Positions 39,000 to 49,007 of a stretch of 64,000 bases of DNA are shown here, in pieces (positions within the stretch are counted from its first letter, which is position 1; each line of letters opens with the position of its first letter). The stretch is from Membranipora membranacea (Eukaryota > Bryozoa > Gymnolaemata > Cheilostomatida > Membraniporidae). Where the stretch lies: contig OU612073.1 in assembly GCA_914767715.1 (NCBI GenBank), forward strand, positions 5,022,001 to 5,086,000, written 5' to 3'. The position numbers and the translations under genes are program-made. The notes beneath the pieces are model-generated. The model was not told where the DNA came from. It made no database searches and worked only from the letters and a program-made list of their open reading frames with translations.

Positions 39000-40950
39000 T
39001 GGTTGTCATGATTAATTTTTGACCTTCATTTGATCATGGTCTGAGAACCTGAAAACCCTAGTCTAAGTGCTCAGACTGCTGCAATGCGAGCTGGTAGCAT
39101 TGCATTATCAAACACTCGTATAACATAATGCCATTTACTCACATTGCAGCCATCTGAGCACATAGATTATGGAATTCCCCGAAAACAGCCTCGTGTTCTT
39201 GTGCATATGCCATGAGGAAAGCCTTTGAACAGGCTCATATTTTTCATCTAGAATTTGCAGATATCAGGTTCCCTAATCTTCAATTTCCATTAGCACGTTT
39301 CTTACCCTGTCATTTTGTCGATATTGTTGCACAACGCTATCCATAACCCACGATCAGAATTATTGGCTTTTGAAGTCCTTTGGAAATTGGATAATGGACG
39401 CAGGGTTTCAGTAAGTACCTCTCATCCATTATTCACGTCTTTGACAGCCGCCACTTTTCGGCCCTACCAAATGTTTATTCAGTTCAGAGATATAACACCA
39501 TCTCAAATGATTTGCTCAATGTAAAGTGATTTTTCAATATTGATTGTGGCCAGCTCCAATTGCTCTTAATGTTATTGCAACAGACCTCACATTCTTTGTA
39601 TTGAATATGGATTTGTTTTAAGGGTTCACTCGTTAAGGACATGTGCACCTGGAATGTATTATGGCCAATATTGATAAAATTGTTGTTCATATATAATTGA
39701 TGCTCTAGCCATTTCTTTTAGCTGATCAGTCCGTAAAGACATGTCCAACAGTCAAGTGCCAAGATGGCAGTTTTGTAAAACATTTTCTTAATGCTAATCG
39801 CAACATGGACATAAATTACAATGACAGAGCCTTCCTAGTCACATCGTACACAAATCGTCTACCTTGCTGACTGAGCTCAATACAATTTAGTCTTTTGTGG
39901 AAGTCAAAGTCTCCATGTCAATGTCAATGTCACCATTATCATGCTGTTCCTCAACAATATGTTTTGACGAAAATATCTCTGCTTGACCGAGTCAAAGTAT
40001 TTTTAGATTATGTATATATGCCCATGGTGATCCTATTTAATATTTCTAAGGCGGTCATAATTAATAAAATGATCTCAATAGAAGCATTAGATCTTGCTTG
40101 CTATAATTTGTTCGCTACAAAGATAAGCTCAATTTTGTAATCTGTTATAGGCTGTTTTTGTAATCACACATTCCAATGCACATTTATTTGATGTTAATCA
40201 TATTATTGCTATTTTTCTTTCCTTGTTTATTATGTTCCCCTTAGTTTCTTGCAGTTTTACATCACAATGGAAAAACCCCAATGTGTCAGTAAAATCAAAC
40301 TTCTTCGACATCTCGGCCGAACCAGTGACCATCTTGACTAGCTTCACTAATTATTGATTATGTGTCTCCAACAAAATGATTAATGAAAAAATTTTAATTT
40401 AGAAGCAATACATTGTTTATCCTCATAGTGTGTATGAGAAAATCTTGATGAAAGCGCTGCATGCACATGTCAAATAGCAGCTGATCGCACTCACTTCAAG
40501 ATCAAAGTCTGTCTTTATTTGGCAGGCAAGCTTACCATATACCAAAGAATAAAATTTACATTTGGACAGGCTGAAAGTAGAATGCATCGCAGCTTTATAA
40601 TCAATGAAATTGATAAATGACAGACTCTATGGAAGAGTGATCATCCATGTGCAAATGAAATTAATCCAAACATGTTTCTAAATACATCAAAAATCATCAT
40701 GCCTTTACACAGAAAATTATACAATACGGCAATATGCTTTTAGTGATAACATTGATCTCCGTTTGTCCCATTGTCTTACTGTTATGGTTATAACAACAAT
40801 GTGCACAAAACAGTTTTTGTTTTTGTTTATAATAATATTGAATATCTTCGATTTTTGTGTCGCTGGTCAATTCTCTCAGATTTCATCCTTCACTTTGCGT
40901 CAGGAATTCATAGCGATCTTCAGTTGTTCTGTCGGATATCACATTATTAA
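39000..40950. other. Intergenic between PMF-F and PMF-G
   Basis: Apart from the MITE at 39061-39169 I see no gene. A hydrophobic open frame at 40763-41011 overlaps the real first exon of PMF-G in another frame and is treated as chance. Confidence 0.4.
39061..39169. mobile_element. Short MITE with about 24-bp inverted ends (copy 2)
   Basis: The ends TCTAAGTGCTCAGAC..GCTGCAATG and CATTGCAGC..TCTGAGCACATAG are inverted repeats, better preserved than in the copy at 7506-7606. Confidence 0.65.
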
Positions 40951-40961
40951 CTGCGATAAAA

Positions 40962-41904
40962 ATGTCTGGAAAAATCTTCATAGTGCTGGCTCTTGTTTCT
41001 GTTTTATATAGAACATGTAATATGGTAAGTCGCGTATTAAATATCACATTAAACACGGCGAACTAGGGAATAGCTCCTCCAGTGGAAAGCAGCTTTTTTA
41101 ATGAATGAGGCCTTCCGCAATAGTCTTTTGTCAAATCGTGTCAATTATCCTTACACTGTATAGGTTGAAAATATTCAGATCGAGTGCACCAAGTCATCAT
41201 GAATGACATAAGCTATATGTATATTCTGCAGTTAATTAAGGGTGAACACAATATTCTGCATGCATAACGATGTTGTTAATACCAGAAGACCTCCATTGTT
41301 TAGAGTACTGATCCGACCTTATTCTATACTTACCATGGTTTCAATAGCGAGGAAGGTGTTAATCACACATACATCAACTAATCTGGTTTGGCCTCACTCA
41401 CAGATGATATGAGTGTTCAATATTTTGAATATTAGAATAACAGAAAATAAATCTCCATCTCTATTGTAGAGCAGTGTGGGATTCTCAGATCGATGGCTGT
41501 CACTGTACGAGGACGGGTATTGTTTAAAGAACATAGTGAGCACACACACCTTCAACTCCCTCAGCGAATGTGTCCCAAGTTGTCTCATGGGTGCAGAGGC
41601 ATGTTACGGAGTTTCATTCAACACGGCCACAGGAGAATGTAGAACCTCCGACACTGATCTGGTGGAGTCATGCAGCGGAGACAATCTGAAATTGTACATT
41701 TCTACCGAGTTGGCGCCGACAACAACCACAACAACAACAACAACCACAACCACACCAACAACCACCACAACTCCAACTACAACCACTACTACACCAACTA
41801 CACCAACACCAACTACACCAGAAACTACACAAGAAAATACATCAGAAAATACACCAGAACCTACACCAACAACTACGCCAACAGCTTTACCAACTACTAC
41901 ATAG
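40962..41904 (+). CDS. PMF-G: secreted PAN-mucin protein without lectin module, 165 aa
   Basis: Two coding exons: 40962-41024 (21-residue signal starting MSGKIFIVLAL) and 41470-41904 (stop TAG); 498 nt, phase 0. The PAN-like domain is complete (six Cys, EACYGVSFNTATGEC). The linker is Thr-rich, then Pro/Glu/Thr-rich. The stop TAG coincides with the place where paralogues have ATA-G|GT: here the bases are ACATAG followed by GC. A shift of reading frame in the repetitive linker plus loss of the GT donor would explain the truncation. No lectin-module exons were seen before PMF-H. It may still be expressed as a mucin-like product. Confidence 0.75.
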
Positions 41905-42590
41905 GCTGAGACGACCACATCCTAAGACGAAAAACAAATCAGTAAAGTTGTAATGGAAATTGTCAGCTAGAGAGCATTGAGAGCTTTCACAATATTGATG
42001 ATAAAAAACTAAATTTTTTTTTTAACCATTCTATGATCATTTCATTAACTTGTTTTGTGAAATTTCCAAATCAGCGTAACAGGCAATACACAAACAATAG
42101 AAAGTTTTACAAATGAAATATGTTAATTATATTTTTTATGAGTGTTTTCGAACTGTTTCTGTCACCTTTTTTTGCTGACATTGTAAAGTGCCTAAAGAAT
42201 GTGTGCCAACAACGACAAAACTTTGTCTGAGCGAGAAAGATTACCACCATGGTAGTATCAAACCCATGAAATGTGGCATTTAGCTAGATCAGTTCTATTT
42301 CAGAGCATTATGCACTGTCAGTTGTTCCAATTTTATAAAATGAGGTGTCCATTTATTTATAAGCTTGGTTTTAATTATTCACACTATCCATAAAACAACT
42401 TTCTTAGTCACTCAAGATCATCCACCACTTATGTCATAAGCAAAACATACATTTAATACAAATTATGCAAAATAATGATAAACGGCAATATAAAATATTT
42501 TATTCCCAGATGGTCCTCTCTTACCATACAAAACCTGCATGGATATTTTGTCTGCAGAATAATGTCTATCCAAGTGCATGATTGATTGTA
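41905..42590. other. Intergenic after PMF-G
   Basis: No lectin-module exons, RNA genes or clear repeats seen. Confidence 0.4.
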
Positions 42591-42861
42591 TAACTATCAT
42601 TATGATGTCATGTACGCTTATCATCAATGGTTTACTGTTGCTGGTTTGAGATCAAAATATATGCCTAATTTGTTGTGATATTGTAGACAACCCTGTTCAA
42701 CATGCTTGTGTTATTATGGCAGATTAAAATTTGAAAGCAGCAATGGGTAATCAATAATGTTTACAAAAAATGAACTGACTTCTATGAAAGCAGGCTCATC
42801 CATGTGCAAATCTACTTCATCCAAGAATCCAAGAAATGAGATACAATAGCAAGATATCTTT

Positions 42862-43188
42862 AAGGTGACAGTCCTACTAGGCCATGTTTAGTATGGTTTT
42901 AAAGATCTCAGGCTGAAAAGTTGTAAGGGCATGTGAAATAAAACAGCCTGTGAACCTTATTGCAGTAAAACTGCTGCAAAGTCTGAAAATTGGGATCATA
43001 GTGGATCATAGTGATTTATTGCCTCCCCCTGTCCACTATGATACACTATGATCCTTGCTAAAATAATTGGAAAAAAACTAATTGCTATTTTCCACAATTT
43101 TCATTTTTTCTAAATTTGTATTTGCCCCATGAACTCACAATATTTGATTTAATTTACTGAGGTAATATATCCACTTTTTTAATAGGAC
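42862..43188. mobile_element. Repeat insertion specific to the PMF-H copy
   Basis: Relative to the duplicate at about 48780, some 320 bp are inserted. The insertion includes an inverted repeat built on GGATCATAGTG and CACTATGATCC (about 42995-43053). Its first 120 bases are the inverse of sequence at 54750-54870 in a PSMC2 intron and of 47880-47935, so it is a dispersed repeat. Confidence 0.6.
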
Positions 43189-43389
43189 ATTGATTTTGTT
43201 CGCTTTTTTGTCTTTCTGTTATGGTTATCATATCAAGGTAAATATAGCATCTTTTGAGTTGTCAAAGTTTGATTATTGATCAATATCTGACTGCAGAATT
43301 AATGCAGATAACTCAGAGCAGAGCCTCAAATCATTCTGTCACTTAACCCCAAAGAGATAGCTTGTGATAAAAGCTTTACTGAGAGGAAA

Positions 43390-46129
43390 ATGTCTGGAAA
43401 AATCTTTATATCGCTGGCAATTTTTCTGGTTCTATCTAAACATTGTAATGGGGTAAGTTTTCATGAGAATTGCCACAAATAATGATGTAATGACTTTGGA
43501 AAAATTAAGTATAGTAGGTATTTCTCTTCAAACCTCATTCTTTCAAAGTGCATTATTATACCCTTTTGTCAAATAAAAATAGTATAGGTTAGTGTAGTTA
43601 TACATTATATTTTTAGTACTATTTGGTGTTTTTAGCAAAAGTGAGAAATCAGCCACACTTTACATAATTTACACCTTTGATGCCAAATAAATTGCTTAAT
43701 TAGGATACACAAATCATCTTTGTAGCATTGGAGAGAGTGTCACCCTCTTAACAATGAAAATATTGGAGTTGTTTCTCTCTGAACATGGTAACCAACTAAG
43801 GCTCCACCACCATTCACCAATATTGAGATTATTTTAATCAAAAGGCCGAAAAAACCTGCTAGTCAAACCTCCAATTGATTGTAGGCTACCGAATTTTCCT
43901 AAATTCTAGTTCATTTTTTTTGCGATTACCGAAATGTCCATTCTAGGCCTAATTTCTAGGTTGATTGTATTGAGATAAGGGCAAAAAAAAACAAAATTTA
44001 ATGAATAACATCAAGAATAATTAATTTGTAGAGTGCTGGGTACACCAAGCGGTGGCTATCAGGGTTTGAGGACGGATACTGTCTTAAGAACGTAGTGAGC
44101 ACGCAAACTTTCAGCGTCCTGAGTGAGTGTATCCCAAGCTGTCTGATTGGTCCTGTGGCCTGTTACGGAGTTTCATTCAACACCGGCACAGGAGAATGCA
44201 AGACCTCCTATACAGATCTGGTGGAACCATGCAATGAAAACGATCTGAGATTGTACATTTCAAGTGAGTCAGCACCAACTACATCTACCACAACGACAAC
44301 CACAACGACAACGACAACTACCACAACAACACCAACAACCACCACAACTCCAACTACAACCACTACCACTCCAACAACAACATCGACTACCCCAACGCCG
44401 ACAACCACAACAATGACACCCACTACTACAGTGCCTGACACAACCACAACCACCCCCATTATAATAACTGCTAGCTACCCAGCCCTCAATATAGGTAAGT
44501 CATAGACTAAATGGAATAACACTTGCAGGGTATTAAACTTTGAGTTAAATTTGAATGTATATATGCATGTACATATCAATTTTATATGCCGGTCAAGTTA
44601 CTTGGACATATCATTTGTGCATGTATATGTGTTTCACAGCATGGAAAATTATACATAGGTATATCACACCTTTCTCTGAGTGTCTCACCTGATCTAATAA
44701 TTAAAAGAGATGTGAATCAATTTTTCATAGGCTGTTGTTGTTGTTGTAGTTCCTAGTATTCGTGAAGTAAGAAGCCCAAGTCATTCAACTTTTACAAATA
44801 TGATACTCAAACAGAATTACTGCAAGCAGTACAAACATACTACCCAATGCTCAGATAATCTCCATAAACTCATTGTTTTTAACACAGTATATGATCTTTG
44901 ACATCTGTTTTGTAGATAATGTCCAAAAGGTGTCTGATGAAGTGTCTGATAACAACTACAACTTTACGAAGAGTAACCTGATAGATGGTAGTTACTCTGA
45001 CGATGGGTGCTGCATACAGTGGGAACACGACAAGGTAACCTTAAAATTGAATAAAAAATGTTCATCCAAAATTACCCTTATTTTAAAACTATACGTGACA
45101 ATAATATAGCTGATTTCTTACCTTCCAGCCATAATGGTCTTATCTGATCTTATCAACCTATATAACATTCCCTCTCTCATTTCTTTGTGTGTACTCAGTT
45201 CCCACCAGTTTTCACCCCATTTTAACACTGATGTCAAGTAATCGAAGCAGTGGTAGTTGTTTATAATGTATTTTGAGGAGGAAAATTGCAACGTGAATAA
45301 TCGTTGCTCTAGTATTTGGAAAGATTTATACTCAACCGAACACTTTTATATGTCTTCAGGGACAGGAACCCTATGTGATGCTTGACTTGGGGGAAGGAAC
45401 TCAGGCTTCAGTGAAGCAAATTATTATCTATCCTCTAACATCTATCGCTGGATGGGGTAAGTTGTGAACGCAATGACATCTAGTGTCTAGAAGATTTTCA
45501 ATCCTGACGATTATTTTCTTCGGAACTCTCATCTATTCAGACATACATATGCCACTACACCATAGCTCTTGAACAGGCTCAGCTAGCCTTAGTTCTTAAA
45601 ATCATAAACCCCGATCATTTGGTAAGATTTGAACCTGGCTCCACAGCATTATTTCATATCCTTGAAAAAACTCTCTGGTGCCTTTCCTGAGTTGATTCTT
45701 AATTTGTAGTTATAATTCAAACTGACAGTTTGAAAGCTATAAATATCGGATCATGATGACGTAACTGAGCATATCGAAGCATCTCCGATAGGTATTTTGT
45801 GTGCTATAGAGAAAACAAGTAACGTAATATTGTAAAAAATGCGTACTAATTGATGCTTTTACATTTTAATCCTAAACACAAATATTTTCAAACTTTTAGC
45901 TGATACTCTAGGGGACTTGGTTATTGCGTTGGGATCGGACTCGTCGGATTTGAAAAATAACATATCTAGTAAGATTAAGAGATGCGCCACAACTAGCGGA
46001 CCGGCGACTTCAGATCCGTATCTCATCAATTGCGATAACTTTTACTCTAAAAGATATCTGAAAATTGGCAGACCCAATGCTAGCGCATCAGAGTATCTTT
46101 GTATGGTGGAGATAGAGGTTTATGGCTAA
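43390..46129 (+). CDS. PMF-H: secreted PAN-mucin-F5/8C-like protein, 321 aa
   Basis: Exons: 43390-43452 (21-residue signal MSGKIFISLAIFLVLSK plus HCNG), 44032-44494, 44916-45034, 45366-45456 and 45900-46129 (stop TAA); 966 nt, phases 0,1,0,1. The PAN-like domain has six Cys (VACYGVSFNTGTGEC). A long poly-Thr linker ends SYPALNIG. The lectin-like module has YSDDGCCIQW, EPYVMLDLG, IAGW, a last exon two codons longer than usual, the sequon RPNAS, and LCMVEIEVYG. Exon 4 has two possible acceptors 8 nt apart (45360 and 45366); only the second keeps frame. It is nearly identical to PMF-I in signal peptide, exon layout and 3' flank. AATAAA is at 46410. Confidence 0.87.
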
Positions 46130-46409
46130 TAGTGAATATGCCGTAACAATTTATGATGAAGTGTATTTTAAGCTCCAGCCCTTTTAATTACAGTATATTT
46201 GACCATTATGACAAAGACAAAACACAGAAGAGCTTAATCCCTCTCTCGTGTCTTTAAATTGCAGACTTGAGATATATGGTAAGGGAGTGAAATTTGGGTC
46301 CATGATAAACAAAATCCATCAAGACCAGCATTATTTACTGGGTTGCCTGTTTTTCGTAAAACATATGATATATGATATGAACTTGTGATCAATACATTAT
46401 TCAATTCAA

Positions 46410-46415
46410 AATAAA
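46410..46415 (+). terminator. Polyadenylation signal AATAAA of PMF-H
   Basis: The hexamer lies about 280 bases after the stop. The paralogous position after PMF-I (52583) also carries AATAAA within a conserved ATCAATACATTATTCAA context. Confidence 0.5.
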
Positions 46416-46446
46416 AGAACATTTCACATATCAAATACCTTATTGA

Positions 46447-46447
46447 A

Positions 46448-46475
<28 letters not shown>
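46447..46475. repeat. (AT)n microsatellite
   Basis: An uninterrupted AT dinucleotide run. The paralogous position near 52623 has only a few units, so it expanded after the duplication. Confidence 0.85.
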
Positions 46476-46478
<3 letters not shown>

Positions 46479-46662
46479 GTATACATAGTTATTGAATAAT
46501 TACCATTTTTAGAATACCAAGTGTTGTTAGACATTTGACAATCTGATACATCAAAGTCAGTTCCATACATACTTTGGATTGTATGGTGACGCATGCTACC
46601 ACTGTAACACCAGGTAGACCACATAGTTACAAATTTCACCCCCTAGATATGAGACTATGAAG

Positions 46663-46773
46663 CCTGTCATGGCAAGATTTGTTTATCCCCCTCCCCAAAC
46701 AAAGCTTGTCATGACAGGGGAACAAACAAAGCTACCCCTACCCCCTCCATCAACAAAGTTTGTTAAGATGCCT
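46663..46773. mobile_element. Palindromic short repeat (CTTTGTTTG family), copy 1
   Basis: Inverted pairs such as GTTTATCCCCCTCCCC and GGGGAACAAACAAAGC, bounded by TGTCATGGCAAG- and TTGTTAAGATG-type ends. Similar elements lie at 52826-52937, 57571-57699 and 57905-57971, so it is a small inverted-repeat family concentrated at this end of the window. Confidence 0.5.
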
Positions 46774-47104
46774 TATGATGCCATGTTCAACTCCTGTATG
46801 GTGCGACGGTGACCACGATAGCATCTTCGGAACAATTCAATGGAGCCGCATGAAAACCCACATTAGGTTTCTCACAGGCCATAATTCGGACTAACCATGC
46901 AGTGATCGAGTGCAAGCCTAGGCACCTCAAACATGCTTTCATAAAAAAAAAAATACATCATGCTTTAACAGGACATGCTGATATCTCAACAACTATTTCG
47001 AGTACATGAACTTCCCACCAACATTATTTTTGCTTTTTACTGAGAGAGAAAAGGGGTAGCCCTAGATCAGGTTATAGCCAATTTGCAAGCATAGTCCAGT
47101 TATG

Positions 47105-47127
47105 ACATACACTTCTTATCTCAGCTC
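47105..47127 (-). pseudogene. PSMC2: Relic of the PSMC2 last exon
   Basis: These 23 bases match 54105-54127, the first coding bases of the PSMC2 last exon, and are followed by the same acceptor and intron sequence (CAGGAGCTGAGATAAGAAG on the minus strand). The rest of the exon is missing because the copy is deleted from about 53315 to 54104. Intron homology continues to about 47935. The relic shows that the duplicated unit included part of PSMC2. Confidence 0.8.
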
Positions 47128-47946
47128 CTGTAATATGAACAATAAGTCATGGATAGAATATGTATATTAATAGAAATGTTTGATTGTTTTAGTTTGGTTT
47201 TTAGATGTTGCTAGATAACGTTTAATCCAATAATGCCTGCATTCCAGTTGCTCCCTTCCACTGGTCACGCCGCAGGCAAAGGCGTAACCAGTGCATCAGG
47301 AGCAACTCTGAGGCGTTGCTTTCTCTAGCTCAAGAATGACTTGGGTGGACAACCCCATTCATACATCATTGTTTTGGTGAAAATGGTCAAACACCAAACA
47401 AGTCTCTCTGATTGAAGTGTGTGACAATGGCACCAAATTTTTGTTTGGATCAGAGAGGATCTAAGGTACACAAAGAGTACGTCTTTAAAAAAACTTTCTG
47501 GACTTCTTTGTGAGATTAGGTCAGTTATATTTATGTTTTGTGTTGTCTCAAGAAGAGAAATAAAAATGTTTATGTGGGTGCTCTCTAAAAAACATTCTCT
47601 AAAAAAGCTCAACTTGAATGTTATGTAAAATGATAAATGGAATAAAATGGTATATAAAAATTGCACTTTAAATCAATTTACGAAAAACTGTTAAAAAACT
47701 GATGGAGAGGGCCCTAAAGCAGTAAGAGCGTAGCTGTGTTCTTTGTTTTAATGCCTGCAATGAATATGAAACTCTAGCCAGATCTTCAGATTTCAAGGTC
47801 ACAATGTAGGTATGTTTATTATGGGCCCAAGTTCTGGGTATATTTGTCACACATTGATTATAAAAGAAATGCATGACTTTGCAGCAGTTTTACTATGATT
47901 AGGTCCACAGGCTGTTTCATTCCATATTCCATATTCCAAATGCAGG

Positions 47947-48480
47947 ATTGTATGTATATTGTATTGTTATCAATACTTGATAAAATTCATTGTTGTTTTG
48001 CTCTGTGATGCCAAAAAAAAATATATAAATTATAAATAAAAATATTAAAAAGTATCTATAAAACGTCTAACTTATAAGATGGAATTAAGCAGCCGAGCAC
48101 ACTCTGTTCGGAAACAGTTTTTACGAATGTTTACTCGCTGCTTGGGAATACAGAATCTACCAGAGTGTAGTCTCACTAGCTCGATTGGTGGATCGAGGCT
48201 AGTATAGGTACACAGACATTTACTTTTAAAACGTTCCTGGTACAGCTCATCGAGGCTCTTACATTTGAGCTTTTTATTACTGAGTCTGTAGGCTGATTTT
48301 ATGACATGGTTCAGCTCATTGCGGTTTTCGACTGACATATGGCCGTGGATAATACTGAGGTGAAAGGCAAGCACACTTTCTATAAATGACTCATAGGCTA
48401 GCCGAATAGTGCTGTCCTTGACTTTCATTGATGATAAACGCTTCATTATATAGAGACGCTTGCTTGCCTTCTCCACAGTG
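47947..48480 (-). mobile_element. 5'-truncated non-LTR retrotransposon tail (copy 2)
   Basis: The minus-strand frame 48476-48072 (134 codons) has the look of the C-terminal part of a LINE polyprotein: KASKRLYIMKRLSS, LAYESFIESVLAFHLSIIHG, and ENRNELNHVIKSAYRLSNKK. A 3' UTR and a short TGTA tract follow at 47947-48071. The same element, shorter, is at 19826-20113. It sits exactly between the two segmental duplication units. Confidence 0.8.
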
Positions 48481-48762
48481 AGAGCAGTATTCTCTGTAAA
48501 GTCAAGATTGCATGAGAATCATTATTATAAGATAATAATGTTGTCGTCATGTACGCTTATCATCAATGGTTTGAGATCAAAATTAATGCCTAATCTGTTG
48601 TGTTTCTGTAGACAACCCTGTTCAACATGCCCATACCAATTTTCTAAATATGGCACTTGTACTTGAATGGCCAGTGGGTAATCAATAATATCGACAAAAA
48701 TCTGACTTCTTTGAATGTATGACTATCCATGTGCAAATCTACTTCATCCAAGTATTCTGATC

Positions 48763-48855
48763 ATGAGATACAATAGCCACAATAGCAAGATATGTTTATT
48801 GAAAACATTGATTTTGTTAGTTTTATTGTCTTTCTGTTATGGTTATCATATCAAG
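48763..48855 (+). other. Candidate leader exon upstream of PMF-I
   Basis: An ATG opens 31 codons with a signal-like core (LLKTLILLVLLSFCYG) that end in phase 0 at AAG|GTAAAT. An acceptor-like CTGCAG follows only 59 bases later, in front of the PMF-I start region. In PMF-H the matching frame is split by the 42862-43188 insertion. Splicing to the nearby CTGCAG would give a stop quickly, so it may be an untranslated or vestigial exon, or chance. Confidence 0.25.
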
Positions 48856-49007
48856 GTAAATATAACATCTTTTGAATTGTTAAAGTTTGATTATTGATCA
48901 ATATCTGACTGCAGAATTATTGTGGATAACTCAGAGCAGAGCCCCAAATCATTCTGTCACTTAACCCCAAAGAGTTAGCTAGTGATACATGCTTTACTGA
49001 GAGGAAA

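Larger units (their letters stand above)
42590..47935. repeat. Segmental duplication, copy 1 (contains PMF-H)
   Basis: From GTCATGTACGCTTATCATCA onward this segment aligns with 48543-54810, with indels, through upstream sequence, all exons and introns of PMF-H, the 3' flank and a piece of PSMC2. Differences include an insertion at 42862-43188 here, an insertion in intron 1 of the other copy, and a deletion of about 0.8 kb here (between about 47095 and 47105) that removed most of the PSMC2 last exon. Confidence 0.85.

Noticed and set aside
40763-41011. Separate hydrophobic secreted peptide upstream of PMF-G
   Set aside because: It overlaps the PMF-G signal exon in another frame, has no conserved partner at H or I and no splice support.
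45360-45366. First acceptor (45359-45360) for PMF-H exon 4
   Set aside because: It would add 6 nt (GACAG plus preceding base) out of step with the paralogous exon edge; PMF-I and all others start at the GA[AG]CCC edge, so 45366 is preferred.
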